Of a DNA stretch of 64,000 nt, positions 42,840 through 51,059 are shown piece by piece. The notes below the pieces were generated by a model. That model was given only the letters and a program-made list of their open reading frames with translations, did no database searches and was not told where the DNA came from. Made by a program: the position numbers and the translations under genes. Position 1 is the first letter of the stretch. The number at the start of each line of letters is the position of its first letter. This stretch comes from Litorimonas sp964414555 (lineage in GTDB: Bacteria > Pseudomonadota > Alphaproteobacteria > Caulobacterales > Maricaulaceae), in assembly GCA_964414555.1 (NCBI GenBank), contig CAYPWW010000003.1, positions 1 to 64,000 of the forward strand. The letters are read 5' to 3'.

Positions 42840-43102
42840 GCCCGCATATAAAACGCGTACAAGTGGCGGGCGTCCCGACGGCGCTCAGGCTGACGGTCGG
42901 GGGATTGGCGGAAATCGCGAAACAGCTGGCGTGTGAAAGCCCAAGCGAACTGTCTGCGCGATTACGGAAAGCGCACACAGCGGATTGGAATGACGTCTTA
43001 TCGGCTCTCGCAACGCCGCGCCTAGAGGGGCAGCTGTCAGAAGAAAACATCGCGGAACTGCTACCTGAAATCAGCGCGCTGATCGTCGAGGCCTTGGCAT
43101 GA
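42836..43102 (+). CDS. GTA gp10 family tail chaperone
   Basis: The protein has 88 residues and resembles GTA-gp10 (tail tube assembly chaperone). It has a strand pair at the start (VPTALRLTVGGLAEI), and a helical end. Together with the next small gene it takes the place of the frameshifted tail chaperones of long-tailed phages. The gene overlaps both neighbours by ATGA. Confidence 0.85.
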   Translation: MSPHIKRVQVAGVPTALRLTVGGLAEIAKQLACESPSELSARLRKAHTADWNDVLSALATPRLEGQLSEENIAELLPEISALIVEALA

Positions 43103-43293
43103 GCTGGCCGTTTGAGAGCTGGCTGCAAATCGCCGTGCGGCGTTTTGGGATGAGTCCTGCGAATTTCTGGAACACCGATTTGCGCGACTGGCTCGTGCTG
43201 ATGGAAACGACCCGTGTGGCCGGATGCGGGCAGACGGAATTGGGTGCGCTCATGGCGGCGTATCCGGATGAAGGATCTGAACATGCAGAGTGA
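43099..43293 (+). CDS. GTA phage tail assembly chaperone (gp10.1)
   Basis: The protein has 64 residues. It matches the small GTA tail chaperone: AVRRFGMSPANFWNTDLRD, then LGALMAAYPDE. It is too short for most gene finders but its conserved pattern and 4-base overlap with gp10 support it. The next gene starts inside its 3' end. Confidence 0.85.
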   Translation: MSWPFESWLQIAVRRFGMSPANFWNTDLRDWLVLMETTRVAGCGQTELGALMAAYPDEGSEHAE

Positions 43294-43702
43294 GAATACA
43301 CTGACAGAGGCCGCACGCGATGCGCTGGAGGGCTTTGCCAATGGCCCCGCCAGCCAGGCAGCCGATGACGTCGCCCGCGCCTTTGAACAGGCGGGCGATC
43401 GGATCGCGAATAGTTTGGAAAAAGCCGCGCAGACAGGTGAGTTTTCGTTCAATGCCTTGGCCGAAAGCATCACGCGTGACTTTGCGAAATTGGCAATTGA
43501 TCAATTAATTACGGCGCCTTTGGAAGGGTTTGTTGGCTCTCTGACTGGGGCAATCACAGGCGCTCTGGGTGGTGCATCCGGACGCAATACTGTGACCGTG
43601 AACGTGTCCGGTGCAGCACAGGCGACAGGCTCTGGTGCGCAACCTTCGCAACGTCAAATGGCCAATCGGATCGCATCCGTTGTGGCCCGATCGGGAGGAT
43701 AA
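43283..43702 (+). CDS. GTA tail tape-measure-like protein (gp11)
   Basis: The protein has 139 residues from the ATG at 43283, which has an AAGGA site; an ATG at 43268 is possible. It is helical in the first half (about 1-70), has a hydrophobic helix pair (LITAPLEGFVGSLTGAITGAL), and ends in a Gly/Ser/Gln-rich segment. It occupies the position of RcGTA gp11 and shares its ending type. It is short for a tape measure, so a short tail is expected. Confidence 0.82.
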   Translation: MQSENTLTEAARDALEGFANGPASQAADDVARAFEQAGDRIANSLEKAAQTGEFSFNALAESITRDFAKLAIDQLITAPLEGFVGSLTGAITGALGGASGRNTVTVNVSGAAQATGSGAQPSQRQMANRIASVVARSGG

Positions 43703-43705
43703 AGG

Positions 43706-44326
43706 ATGACAGATTTTCACGATATACGCTTCCCGACACGCCTCGCTTTTGGTGCGAGTGGTGGACCTGTGCGGCGCACGGATATTCTCCAACTCGCCAG
43801 TGGTGGCGAAGCGAGAAACACGCCCCATGCTTTTTCTCGACGGAGATATAACGCGGTCAGTGGGTTAAAGTCACAGGCGGAGGCTTCTGAACTTATTGCA
43901 TTTTTTGAATCTAGATTGGGCGCATTACATGCGTTCCGATTTCGGGATCCACTAGATCACGCGACGGCTGAGAGCGTTAGCGCAACGGATGTCTTACTCG
44001 GGCTCGGCGATGGAGAGCGGACAGTTTTCCAACTCGCGAAAGCCTATGGGGCGGAACCCTATGTCCAGATGCGCCCACTGACGAAACCCGTAGTGGGGAC
44101 CGTTCGCGTGGCCGTCGATGCCGTCGAAATTGACGTCGCAATTAATTACCTCACAGGAGAAATCACTTTTGAGACACCACCCTCAACGGGCGCAAGGGTC
44201 ACGGCTGGATGCAAGTTTGATGTGCCGGTTCGCTTCGCGATGGATCATCTCGACATTGTCTTAAGCGACTTCGCGGCCACACGTATCGACGACATTCCTC
44301 TGATCGAGGTCTTGGATCATGTCTGA
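43706..44326 (+). CDS. GTA distal tail protein (gp12, DUF2460)
   Basis: The protein has 206 residues. It has the DUF2460 pattern: FHDIRFPTRLAFGASGGP at the start, SRRRYNAVSGLKSQAEASEL, FRFRDPLDHA, and a DDIPLIEVLDHV end. It forms the ring at the tail tip. Its middle part is more AT-rich than the preceding genes. It overlaps gp13 by 8 bases. Confidence 0.92.
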   Translation: MTDFHDIRFPTRLAFGASGGPVRRTDILQLASGGEARNTPHAFSRRRYNAVSGLKSQAEASELIAFFESRLGALHAFRFRDPLDHATAESVSATDVLLGLGDGERTVFQLAKAYGAEPYVQMRPLTKPVVGTVRVAVDAVEIDVAINYLTGEITFETPPSTGARVTAGCKFDVPVRFAMDHLDIVLSDFAATRIDDIPLIEVLDHV

Positions 44327-44945
44327 GGTCTCAACCCGCTGTACGCTCTGGCAGCTCCGACTCGGCGATGGCCAAACTTATGGCCTCACGGATCATGATA
44401 GGCCTCTTGTGATTACCGACGTCACCTATTCTCCGCAGGCGAGTTTCACGGCGTCCGCGGCGGAACATCAAACAGGTTTCGATAGTGATAGCGGAACCCT
44501 CCAAACCGTTTTTGACGTCGTGGGTTTAGATGCGCAATCCATTGCTGACGGCGTATTGGACGACGCGCGCCTCGTGCAATTTTCTTACGACTGGCAGAGT
44601 GGCGAGGCACCGACCCGACTGAGCGAAGGACGGATTAGTGATGTGCGCGCTCAAGGTGACGGGTTTGAGGCGGAATGGCTCGGGCTCGCCAGTCTGCTAG
44701 ACCGTTCGCATGGCCGTGTGTTTTCGCGCCAATGTGACGCGAGCTTTTGTGATAGCCGCTGCGGTTTGAACCGCGCGGATTATCCGACTGAGACGGATTG
44801 CCCGCGCAGTTTTACCGCCTGCCGTGATATATTTGCCAATACGGAGAATTTTCGGGGCTTTCCTTACCTGCTCGGGGACGACGCGCTCCAAGCCGGGCCG
44901 ATTGACAGTGATCGTCGGGATGGCAGCTCGCGCTATCGATTATGA
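44319..44945 (+). CDS. GTA hub protein (gp13, DUF2163/BR0599 family)
   Basis: The protein has 208 residues. It has a DUF2163 start (TLWQLRLGDGQTYGLTDHD) and a cysteine-rich region near the C-terminal part (RQCDASFCDSRCG, then DCPRSFTAC). In the RcGTA structure the hub protein of this position is reported to bind an iron-sulfur cluster; the same cysteines could do that here. It overlaps gp14 by ATGA. Confidence 0.92.
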   Translation: MSEVSTRCTLWQLRLGDGQTYGLTDHDRPLVITDVTYSPQASFTASAAEHQTGFDSDSGTLQTVFDVVGLDAQSIADGVLDDARLVQFSYDWQSGEAPTRLSEGRISDVRAQGDGFEAEWLGLASLLDRSHGRVFSRQCDASFCDSRCGLNRADYPTETDCPRSFTACRDIFANTENFRGFPYLLGDDALQAGPIDSDRRDGSSRYRL

Positions 44946-45403
44946 GTGATTCAGAGACTCGGGTGGCTGTGCTGTCATGCTGCAAAGACTGGATCGACAC
45001 GCCCTATCGTCATCAGGCGAGTGCGCGCGGTGCTGGCACAGATTGCTTGGGCTTGATCAGGGGCATTTGGCGCACACTTTATGGTGCCGAGCCTGAGACA
45101 CCGCCAGCCTATACGCCAGATTGGTCGGATGCCTCCGGCGATGAAGCCTTGCTCGGCGCGGCGCGGCGCTGGCTCAAACCAATTACAAATGCTGCGATAC
45201 AGCCGGGCGATGTCATGCTGTTTCGCATGTCCCCGGGCGTGCCATGCAAACACATTGGGGTTCTGACCGACACGCATATTCTGACTCATGCCTATTGGGG
45301 GCGCGCCGTCGTTGAGAGCGCACTTGTGCCCTATTGGCGCCGTCGCTGGGTCCACAGTTTCGCCTTTCCACCCCTGACACCCTTCGCGGAGACACCATCA
45401 TGA
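44942..45403 (+). CDS. GTA NlpC/P60-type peptidoglycan peptidase (gp14)
   Basis: The protein has 153 residues. The catalytic Cys is in GAGTDCLGLIRG (about residue 35) and the His in KHIGVLTDTHILTHAY (about 98-115). RPQ-like WKYxxR variants are not seen, but the fold pattern is complete. The peptidase sits at the tail tip and locally opens the cell wall of the recipient cell. It overlaps gp15 by ATGA. Confidence 0.93.
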   Translation: MSDSETRVAVLSCCKDWIDTPYRHQASARGAGTDCLGLIRGIWRTLYGAEPETPPAYTPDWSDASGDEALLGAARRWLKPITNAAIQPGDVMLFRMSPGVPCKHIGVLTDTHILTHAYWGRAVVESALVPYWRRRWVHSFAFPPLTPFAETPS

Positions 45404-48400
45404 CCAATCTCGCCGTTGCCGGGGTCCAGATCGCGGGCAATGCGCTCGTCCAAGCGGGCACAGCCATTGCGGCCCAAACCGCGAGCCAGTTCATTTCCAA
45501 TGCATTCGACACGCGGAACTTTCAGGGCCCACAGCTCGAGAGCTTTCATCTGCAAACCTCACGCGACGGCGCCCCGATGCCGCGCGTATTCGGACGGGTG
45601 CGGTTGGCAGGGCAGGTGATCTGGGCCAGCCATATGCGCGAAACATCCAGCGAGGAACGCGTCGGCGGTGGAAAAGGCGGGCCAACTCAGACGAATTATA
45701 GCTATTCGATCAGTTTTGCGATTGGCCTGTGCGAAGGTGAAATCCTCGGCGTTGATCGGATTTGGGCGAATGGCGCGCCACTTGCCACGGACGGGCTGAC
45801 GATCCGGACGCATCGCGGAACATCGGATCAGCCGCCCGATCCCGTAATTGCCGCCACCGAACCCGGTGCCGTGCCCGCCTTCCGGGATACGGCCTATATC
45901 GTCTTTGAGGACTTCCCCTTGGACAATTATGGGGGGCGCTTGCCACAGATCAATGTCGAGATCGTTCGCGCCGTTGGTACGCGGTCTGGACGGCTAGAAG
46001 AACTGGTCCGCTCGGTTTGCTTGCTGCCGGGATCGGGGGAGTTTGCCTATAGTTCGACAATCGTTGAGGAACGCCCAACTCCCGGCCTGACGCGCCCCGT
46101 GAATATGAATAATATGAGCGGGCAGGCAGATTTGGAGCTCGCGCTAGACCAACTACAAGCACAGCTGCCGAATTGTGGAAATGTCTCAATCATCTCGGCT
46201 TGGTTTGGGAGTTCTCTTGCTTGCGGGGAGTGCGAAATCCGTCCGGGGGTTGAACGTCGTGAGCGTGTAACTCGTGGGATCAGTTGGCACGTCGGGCGCG
46301 ATGATCGCGGCACGGCCTATCTGATCAGTCAGGATGCAGAAGGTCGCCCGAATTTTGGCGGCACCCCGTCGGATGAGAGTTTGATCTCGGCCATTCGTTC
46401 ACTGCGTCAGCGCGGGTTGAGTGTGACGCTTTATCCGTTCCTTATGATGGATGCGGACGGGTTTCCCTGGCGAGGGAGAGTCACGACGCAGGATCAAAGT
46501 GTGACAACGCGAGCGGATGTTGAGGTTTTTTTCGGGACGGCACAGGTTTCAGATTATAGCCTTGGTGCCGGATCTGATCACTATCGCGCCGATGACAATC
46601 GCTACCGGAATTTCATTCTCTCTCATGCGAATTTGGCGCGCCGCGCTGGCGGTGTTGATCGCTTTATCATCGGCTCTGAGATGAAAGCGCTAACAACCTT
46701 GCGTGATCCAGCCGGAGCCTTTCCAGCCGTCGAACAGATGGCTGACTTAGCGGCGGATGTGCGCGCCATTTTGGGCCAAGATACGGGTCTGACCTATGCG
46801 GCGGATTGGTCAGAATATTTTGGGTATCAGCCGCAAGATGGATCGGGTGATGTGTTCTATCACCTTGATCCACTCTGGGCGTCTCCAGCGATTACAGCCG
46901 TCGGAATCGATGCTTATTTTCCACTGTCAGATTGGCGAGATGGGGCGCATCTGGATGCTGATAACTTTGAGACACCTTATGAATTAGATTATCTAATTGC
47001 GAACATTGAAGGTGGCGAAGGGTATGATTGGTATTACGCTAGTGATGCAGACCGCGAAGCGCAAAACCGATTACCAATTTCCGATTGGGTCTACCGCTAT
47101 AAAGACTTACGGAACTGGTGGTCCCAGCCGCATTTCAATGTTGTAGACGGCGTTTCCATCGCGACAGACTGGCAGCCTGAATCCAAACCTTTCTGGCTGA
47201 CAGAGGTCGGTTGCCCTGCTGTTCGATACGGCGCGAACCAGCCAAATCTATTCTCTGACGGGAAAAGTATTGAGAGTAATATTCCATATTATTCAGATGG
47301 TTCACGTGATGATCTCATGCAGCGTCGATACTTGGAAAGCCTTATTGGCTATTGGGCTGGTGCCCAGAACAATCCTGTGTCGATTGTGACAGGGGCACGG
47401 ATGATCGATCCTGATGCGACGAGTGTTTGGGCGTGGGACGCGCGGCCCTTTCCAGACTTTCCAGCGCGAACAGATGTCTGGTCTGATGGCCCAAATTGGC
47501 AGACGGGTCATTGGATAAACGGGCGGACGGGATTGGTTCCGCTGGGCGATGTTTTGACGGAACTCACGGAGGAAGCAGGACTAGAAGACATTGATGTCTC
47601 TCGCGTCACAGGCCTTGTTTCGGGCTATGTCATTGACCGCCCGATGCGAACGCGAGACGCGCTCATTCCGCTCTTGCAAATTTATGACGTTGTCATGGCA
47701 GAAACTGCCGGACAGGTAGAATTTTTTGCACCTGATGCGAAGCCCATCTTCGATATAAATCCGTCGGAATTAATTGTTGCGGATATGGGGGCGATCACCT
47801 TTGAGACAGAAGATGGATCAGCCAGTCTTCGCGATGCGCGTGTCGCTTTTATCGACGCTGGACGCGACTATCAGATTGGCTCCGTTTCTGCGCGAAACGA
47901 TCTGGCCGCGACGGTGCGTGTTGCTGACATACGCGCGCCGCTGGTCATGGACATAGGTCATGCGCGGGCGGTTGCGAATCGTGTTCTCGCACAGAGCGAA
48001 CCCGCGCGACACACTGCGCGCTTTGCCGTGCCGCCCTCGACGGCTCGCGCCTTGTCCGCAGGCGGACGTGTCCGGTTGCCGGATACGGACGCAACTTGGC
48101 AGATCACATCTATCCTGTCTGGCACACTGTCAGAGGTGAGTGCCATCCAACTGGCCGAGACCGCGTTTGCGAAAGATGTTTCAGGGCCGACACCTGTTAT
48201 AACGGCCACACCCAGCTGGGTGTCAGAGCCGGCTGCTTTGGTTTTTGATCTGCCCGGACGAGCGGGGCCTCATGTTGGTGCGCTGATGTCGCCATTCCGC
48301 CCGGCGAGCTTAGAGGCTGGCGGGCAAAGCGTGACGACAGAGACAGCTGTGAAAATTGGCGCGACACTCAGCCCGCTGACGTTTGCGCCTGTCACAGTAT

Positions 48401-49023
48401 GGGACCACATGACGACTCTCGATATCTGGTTGCCGGATGCGACACTCGTTGCGCGACCCGCGGCAGATATACTCTCGCAAGGTAATCGTTTCGCGGTTGA
48501 GACAGCCAAAGGCTGGGAGATTATCGCGGCGGCAAATATAACGCTAATCGGGCCAGAGCAGTGGCGATTGCGGACACTCTTGCGCGGGTTAGATGGGTCA
48601 GATGATGCGCAGGTTGAAAGCCTATCGAGCGGGGCGCGGATTGTCTGGCTCGATGCGGGCCTTGAAACGCTCAGCTTGGATGCTGATTACATCGGTCAAC
48701 CCATAGAGCTGTCCGTCGTGGCCGGAGGGCGAACAGGTATTCCTGCGCAATTCACCTATGAGGCCGCGCACCGCCGACCGCTGTCGCCTGTGCATGCCGA
48801 GGTTAAACCAATTCAATCCGGCGTGCGCCTCTCATGGATAGGTCGAAGCGCGATAGATCGCGATGATCCACGGACCTATCGGGTCCGTTGGTTGGAACAG
48901 GTTTTGGAAACATCCGAGACCGTGGTCGACCTTCCGCTCTCGCTCGGTCAGCAGACGTCTGTAGAGATTTCTGAGATTGATCCGTTTGTTGGACCAGGGC
49001 CTGCGCTGGAAATCTACGTCTAA
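45400..49023 (+). CDS. GTA baseplate megatron protein (gp15)
   Basis: The protein has 1207 residues from the ATG at 45400. N-terminal part: a hydrophobic start, then a tail-tip domain (QGPQLESFHLQTSRDG, PRVFGRVRLAGQVIW). Middle part (about 420-720): a glycoside-hydrolase-like TIM barrel (FIIGSEMKALTTLRD, LTYAADWSEYFGYQ, FWLTEVGCPAVRYG). C-terminal part: phage tail domain 3-like and Ig-like segments. It is the largest GTA protein and forms the tail-tip host-contact structure. Bases about 46900-47400 are clearly more AT-rich than the rest of the gene. Confidence 0.94.
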   Translation: MTNLAVAGVQIAGNALVQAGTAIAAQTASQFISNAFDTRNFQGPQLESFHLQTSRDGAPMPRVFGRVRLAGQVIWASHMRETSSEERVGGGKGGPTQTNYSYSISFAIGLCEGEILGVDRIWANGAPLATDGLTIRTHRGTSDQPPDPVIAATEPGAVPAFRDTAYIVFEDFPLDNYGGRLPQINVEIVRAVGTRSGRLEELVRSVCLLPGSGEFAYSSTIVEERPTPGLTRPVNMNNMSGQADLELALDQLQAQLPNCGNVSIISAWFGSSLACGECEIRPGVERRERVTRGISWHVGRDDRGTAYLISQDAEGRPNFGGTPSDESLISAIRSLRQRGLSVTLYPFLMMDADGFPWRGRVTTQDQSVTTRADVEVFFGTAQVSDYSLGAGSDHYRADDNRYRNFILSHANLARRAGGVDRFIIGSEMKALTTLRDPAGAFPAVEQMADLAADVRAILGQDTGLTYAADWSEYFGYQPQDGSGDVFYHLDPLWASPAITAVGIDAYFPLSDWRDGAHLDADNFETPYELDYLIANIEGGEGYDWYYASDADREAQNRLPISDWVYRYKDLRNWWSQPHFNVVDGVSIATDWQPESKPFWLTEVGCPAVRYGANQPNLFSDGKSIESNIPYYSDGSRDDLMQRRYLESLIGYWAGAQNNPVSIVTGARMIDPDATSVWAWDARPFPDFPARTDVWSDGPNWQTGHWINGRTGLVPLGDVLTELTEEAGLEDIDVSRVTGLVSGYVIDRPMRTRDALIPLLQIYDVVMAETAGQVEFFAPDAKPIFDINPSELIVADMGAITFETEDGSASLRDARVAFIDAGRDYQIGSVSARNDLAATVRVADIRAPLVMDIGHARAVANRVLAQSEPARHTARFAVPPSTARALSAGGRVRLPDTDATWQITSILSGTLSEVSAIQLAETAFAKDVSGPTPVITATPSWVSEPAALVFDLPGRAGPHVGALMSPFRPASLEAGGQSVTTETAVKIGATLSPLTFAPVTVWDHMTTLDIWLPDATLVARPAADILSQGNRFAVETAKGWEIIAAANITLIGPEQWRLRTLLRGLDGSDDAQVESLSSGARIVWLDAGLETLSLDADYIGQPIELSVVAGGRTGIPAQFTYEAAHRRPLSPVHAEVKPIQSGVRLSWIGRSAIDRDDPRTYRVRWLEQVLETSETVVDLPLSLGQQTSVEISEIDPFVGPGPALEIYV

Positions 49024-49061
49024 GCCGTTGAAAACGCGCTTCAGCGCCTTAGATGTTAGGC

Positions 49062-50003
49062 ATGGCGAAAAACCCTTACACATTGCTCGGCGTGCCAAAA
49101 TCCGCGACCGAGAAAGAGATCAAATCTGCGTATCGTAAACTAGCGAAAACGCTGCATCCCGATGTGAACCCAGGAGATGAGAAAAAGGCGGAGCGCTTCA
49201 AAGAAGTCACGGCCGCCTATAATTTGTTGTCGAACCCAGATTTGCGCGCGCAATATGACTCTGGGCGTGTCGATGCGTCGGGTCAGCAGCAAAACCCCTT
49301 TGCGGGTGGTTTTCGTCACGCGAATGCGAGCGGCGGTATGAATACGGGGTTTGGTGGATTTGGCGGCATGGGCGGCCAAGACGATATGGCCGACCTGTTT
49401 TCGTCCCTTTTCGGCATGAATATGGGCGCAGGCGGCGGTGGCTATCAACGGCGCCAGCAGCAACAACAATTTCGCCAACCTCCCCAGCAGGGTGAAGACA
49501 TTCGCTATACACTCAAAATGAGCCTGGCAGACGCCCTGACAGGCGGGGTAAAAGACCTTGGTAAAGGCCTAAAAGTCAAATTCCCGAAGGGCATCAAAGA
49601 TGGTCAAACGGTCCGGCTGCGCGGCAAAGGTCAACCCGGCGCAAATGGTGGCCCAGCCGGAGACGCGCGGGTGAAAATCTCTGTTCTGCCGCACCGGAAC
49701 CTTTCTCGCGATGGAAATGACCTGAAACTCGATGTCCCGATTTCGCTATCAGAAGCTCTCAAAGGCACTGAGATCAACATCGACATGCCATCGGGTGCGG
49801 TCCCTCTGACAATCCCCCCCGGTACGAATAGCGGCAAGCGTTTTCGCTTGAAGGGCAAAGGCGTGAGAGCCAAAGACGGAACCGGTGACCTTTATGTAAC
49901 GCCACAGATAAAACTGACGGATGGCGAGTTGGCGGGCGGCAGTGTGATCGCGGATTTACTGCCAGATGGCGAGAAGCACGATCTTCGCAGAGGGTTGATC
50001 TGA
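49062..50003 (+). CDS. DnaJ-class co-chaperone, CbpA type (no zinc finger)
   Basis: The protein has 313 residues from the ATG at 49062; an ATG three codons earlier is possible. A J-domain (about 3-70) contains HPD in TLHPDVNPGD. A Gly/Phe/Met-rich linker (about 80-140) follows. The C-terminal substrate domain (about 150-300) has the GKDGQTVRLRGKG-like KDGQTVRLRGKGQPG segment. No CxxCxGxG zinc finger is present, as in CbpA. It assists DnaK in protein folding. The gene starts 38 bases after gp15 on the same strand, with no clear terminator between. Confidence 0.92.
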   Translation: MAKNPYTLLGVPKSATEKEIKSAYRKLAKTLHPDVNPGDEKKAERFKEVTAAYNLLSNPDLRAQYDSGRVDASGQQQNPFAGGFRHANASGGMNTGFGGFGGMGGQDDMADLFSSLFGMNMGAGGGGYQRRQQQQQFRQPPQQGEDIRYTLKMSLADALTGGVKDLGKGLKVKFPKGIKDGQTVRLRGKGQPGANGGPAGDARVKISVLPHRNLSRDGNDLKLDVPISLSEALKGTEINIDMPSGAVPLTIPPGTNSGKRFRLKGKGVRAKDGTGDLYVTPQIKLTDGELAGGSVIADLLPDGEKHDLRRGLI

Positions 50004-50060
50004 CAGATGCGTGAGGCGATATTCAGATATTGTTCAGGGGGCGCGGCGTAGAACGCCAAT

Positions 50061-50348
50061 ATGTTGAATAAACGACATATCTTTCGTGCGATTCTTGCCG
50101 CTACGCTGTCTATAGGCGCTGGCGCGAGTGCTTTTGCCGTGCCGCAAAGTCATTTTGTCATGCAGGCGCAAAGCAGTATCTCACCCGCGCAGGCGAAATC
50201 TATCGCACAATCACGAGTAAAAGGCGGCCAAGCCGTTGATATTAAACGCAGTGGCGATACTTATCGCGTGCGTGTTATCGCGCCGAACAATAAAATCGTC
50301 GATGTTTATATTGACGCCAACACGGGACGCGTCACAAAAGTAAAATAG
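50061..50348 (+). CDS. PepSY-domain periplasmic protein
   Basis: The protein has 95 residues. A signal peptide (about 1-26, ending ASAFA) is followed by a single PepSY domain: SISPAQAKSIAQSRVKGG, then a YRVRVIAPNNKIVDVYID strand pair and NTGRVTKV at the end. PepSY proteins bind peptides or inhibit proteases in the envelope, and many are encoded with two-component genes. Here a response regulator gene follows 27 bases later, so a sensing role is likely. Confidence 0.88.
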   Translation: MLNKRHIFRAILAATLSIGAGASAFAVPQSHFVMQAQSSISPAQAKSIAQSRVKGGQAVDIKRSGDTYRVRVIAPNNKIVDVYIDANTGRVTKVK

Positions 50349-50375
50349 TCCCGACGTTACCTTCAAGGCTCCCCC

Positions 50376-51056
50376 ATGCGCATTCTTATCGTCGAAGACG
50401 ACGCCGACCTTTCCCGTCAACTGAAAGCGACCTTCAAGGACGCTGGCTATGCTGTGGATGTCGCCAGTGATGGTGAAGAAGGCCATTTTCTTGGCGATAC
50501 CGAGCCCTATGATGCCGTCGTTCTAGACCTCGGCTTGCCCCTGATTGACGGTGTTTCCGTCCTTCAGAAGTGGCGCGCGGATGGAAAGACGTTCCCGGTC
50601 TTGATCCTGACGGCGCGAGATCAATGGTCTGAAAAAGTCGCCGGTTTTGATGCGGGCGCCGATGATTACCTGACAAAGCCGTTCCACACGGAAGAGCTGA
50701 TGGCGCGCTTACGGGCGCTGCTACGCCGCGCGTCGGGTCATACGACAGATACGATTGAAATTGGAGATTTGCGCGTCGACAATCGCGCAGCCCGGGCCTT
50801 TGTCGATGGTCAGGCGATCAAGCTGACAAGTCACGAGTTTCGTCTGTTGTCCTACATGGCGGCGCATGAAGGTCGCGTGATTTCCCGTACGGAACTCGTC
50901 GAGCATATTTATGATCAAGATTTTGACCGTGATTCCAACACGATCGAAGTGTTCGTCGGTCGCTTGCGCAAGAAAATCGGGACCAGCCGTATCGAGACTG
51001 TACGTGGTCTTGGCTATCGCTTGCTGGACCCAGAAGCGGAAGCGCCTGCGACATAA
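50376..51056 (+). CDS. OmpR/PhoP-family response regulator
   Basis: The protein has 226 residues. The receiver domain (about 1-115) has EDDADLS, the phosphoacceptor Asp in DAVVLDLGLPLIDG (about 51), and the Lys in DDYLTKPFH. The winged-helix output domain (about 125-220) has SHEFRLLSYMAAHEGRVISR and EVFVGRLRKKIG. It pairs with the kinase gene that starts 3 bases after it, and with the PepSY gene upstream. Confidence 0.96.
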   Translation: MRILIVEDDADLSRQLKATFKDAGYAVDVASDGEEGHFLGDTEPYDAVVLDLGLPLIDGVSVLQKWRADGKTFPVLILTARDQWSEKVAGFDAGADDYLTKPFHTEELMARLRALLRRASGHTTDTIEIGDLRVDNRAARAFVDGQAIKLTSHEFRLLSYMAAHEGRVISRTELVEHIYDQDFDRDSNTIEVFVGRLRKKIGTSRIETVRGLGYRLLDPEAEAPAT

Positions 51057-51059
51057 TAT

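Noticed and set aside
34246..49023. An integrated prophage
   Set aside because: The order and families match RcGTA-type structural genes. No integrase, replication gene, lysis cassette, tail fibre or attachment site is seen, and the flanks are ordinary genes.
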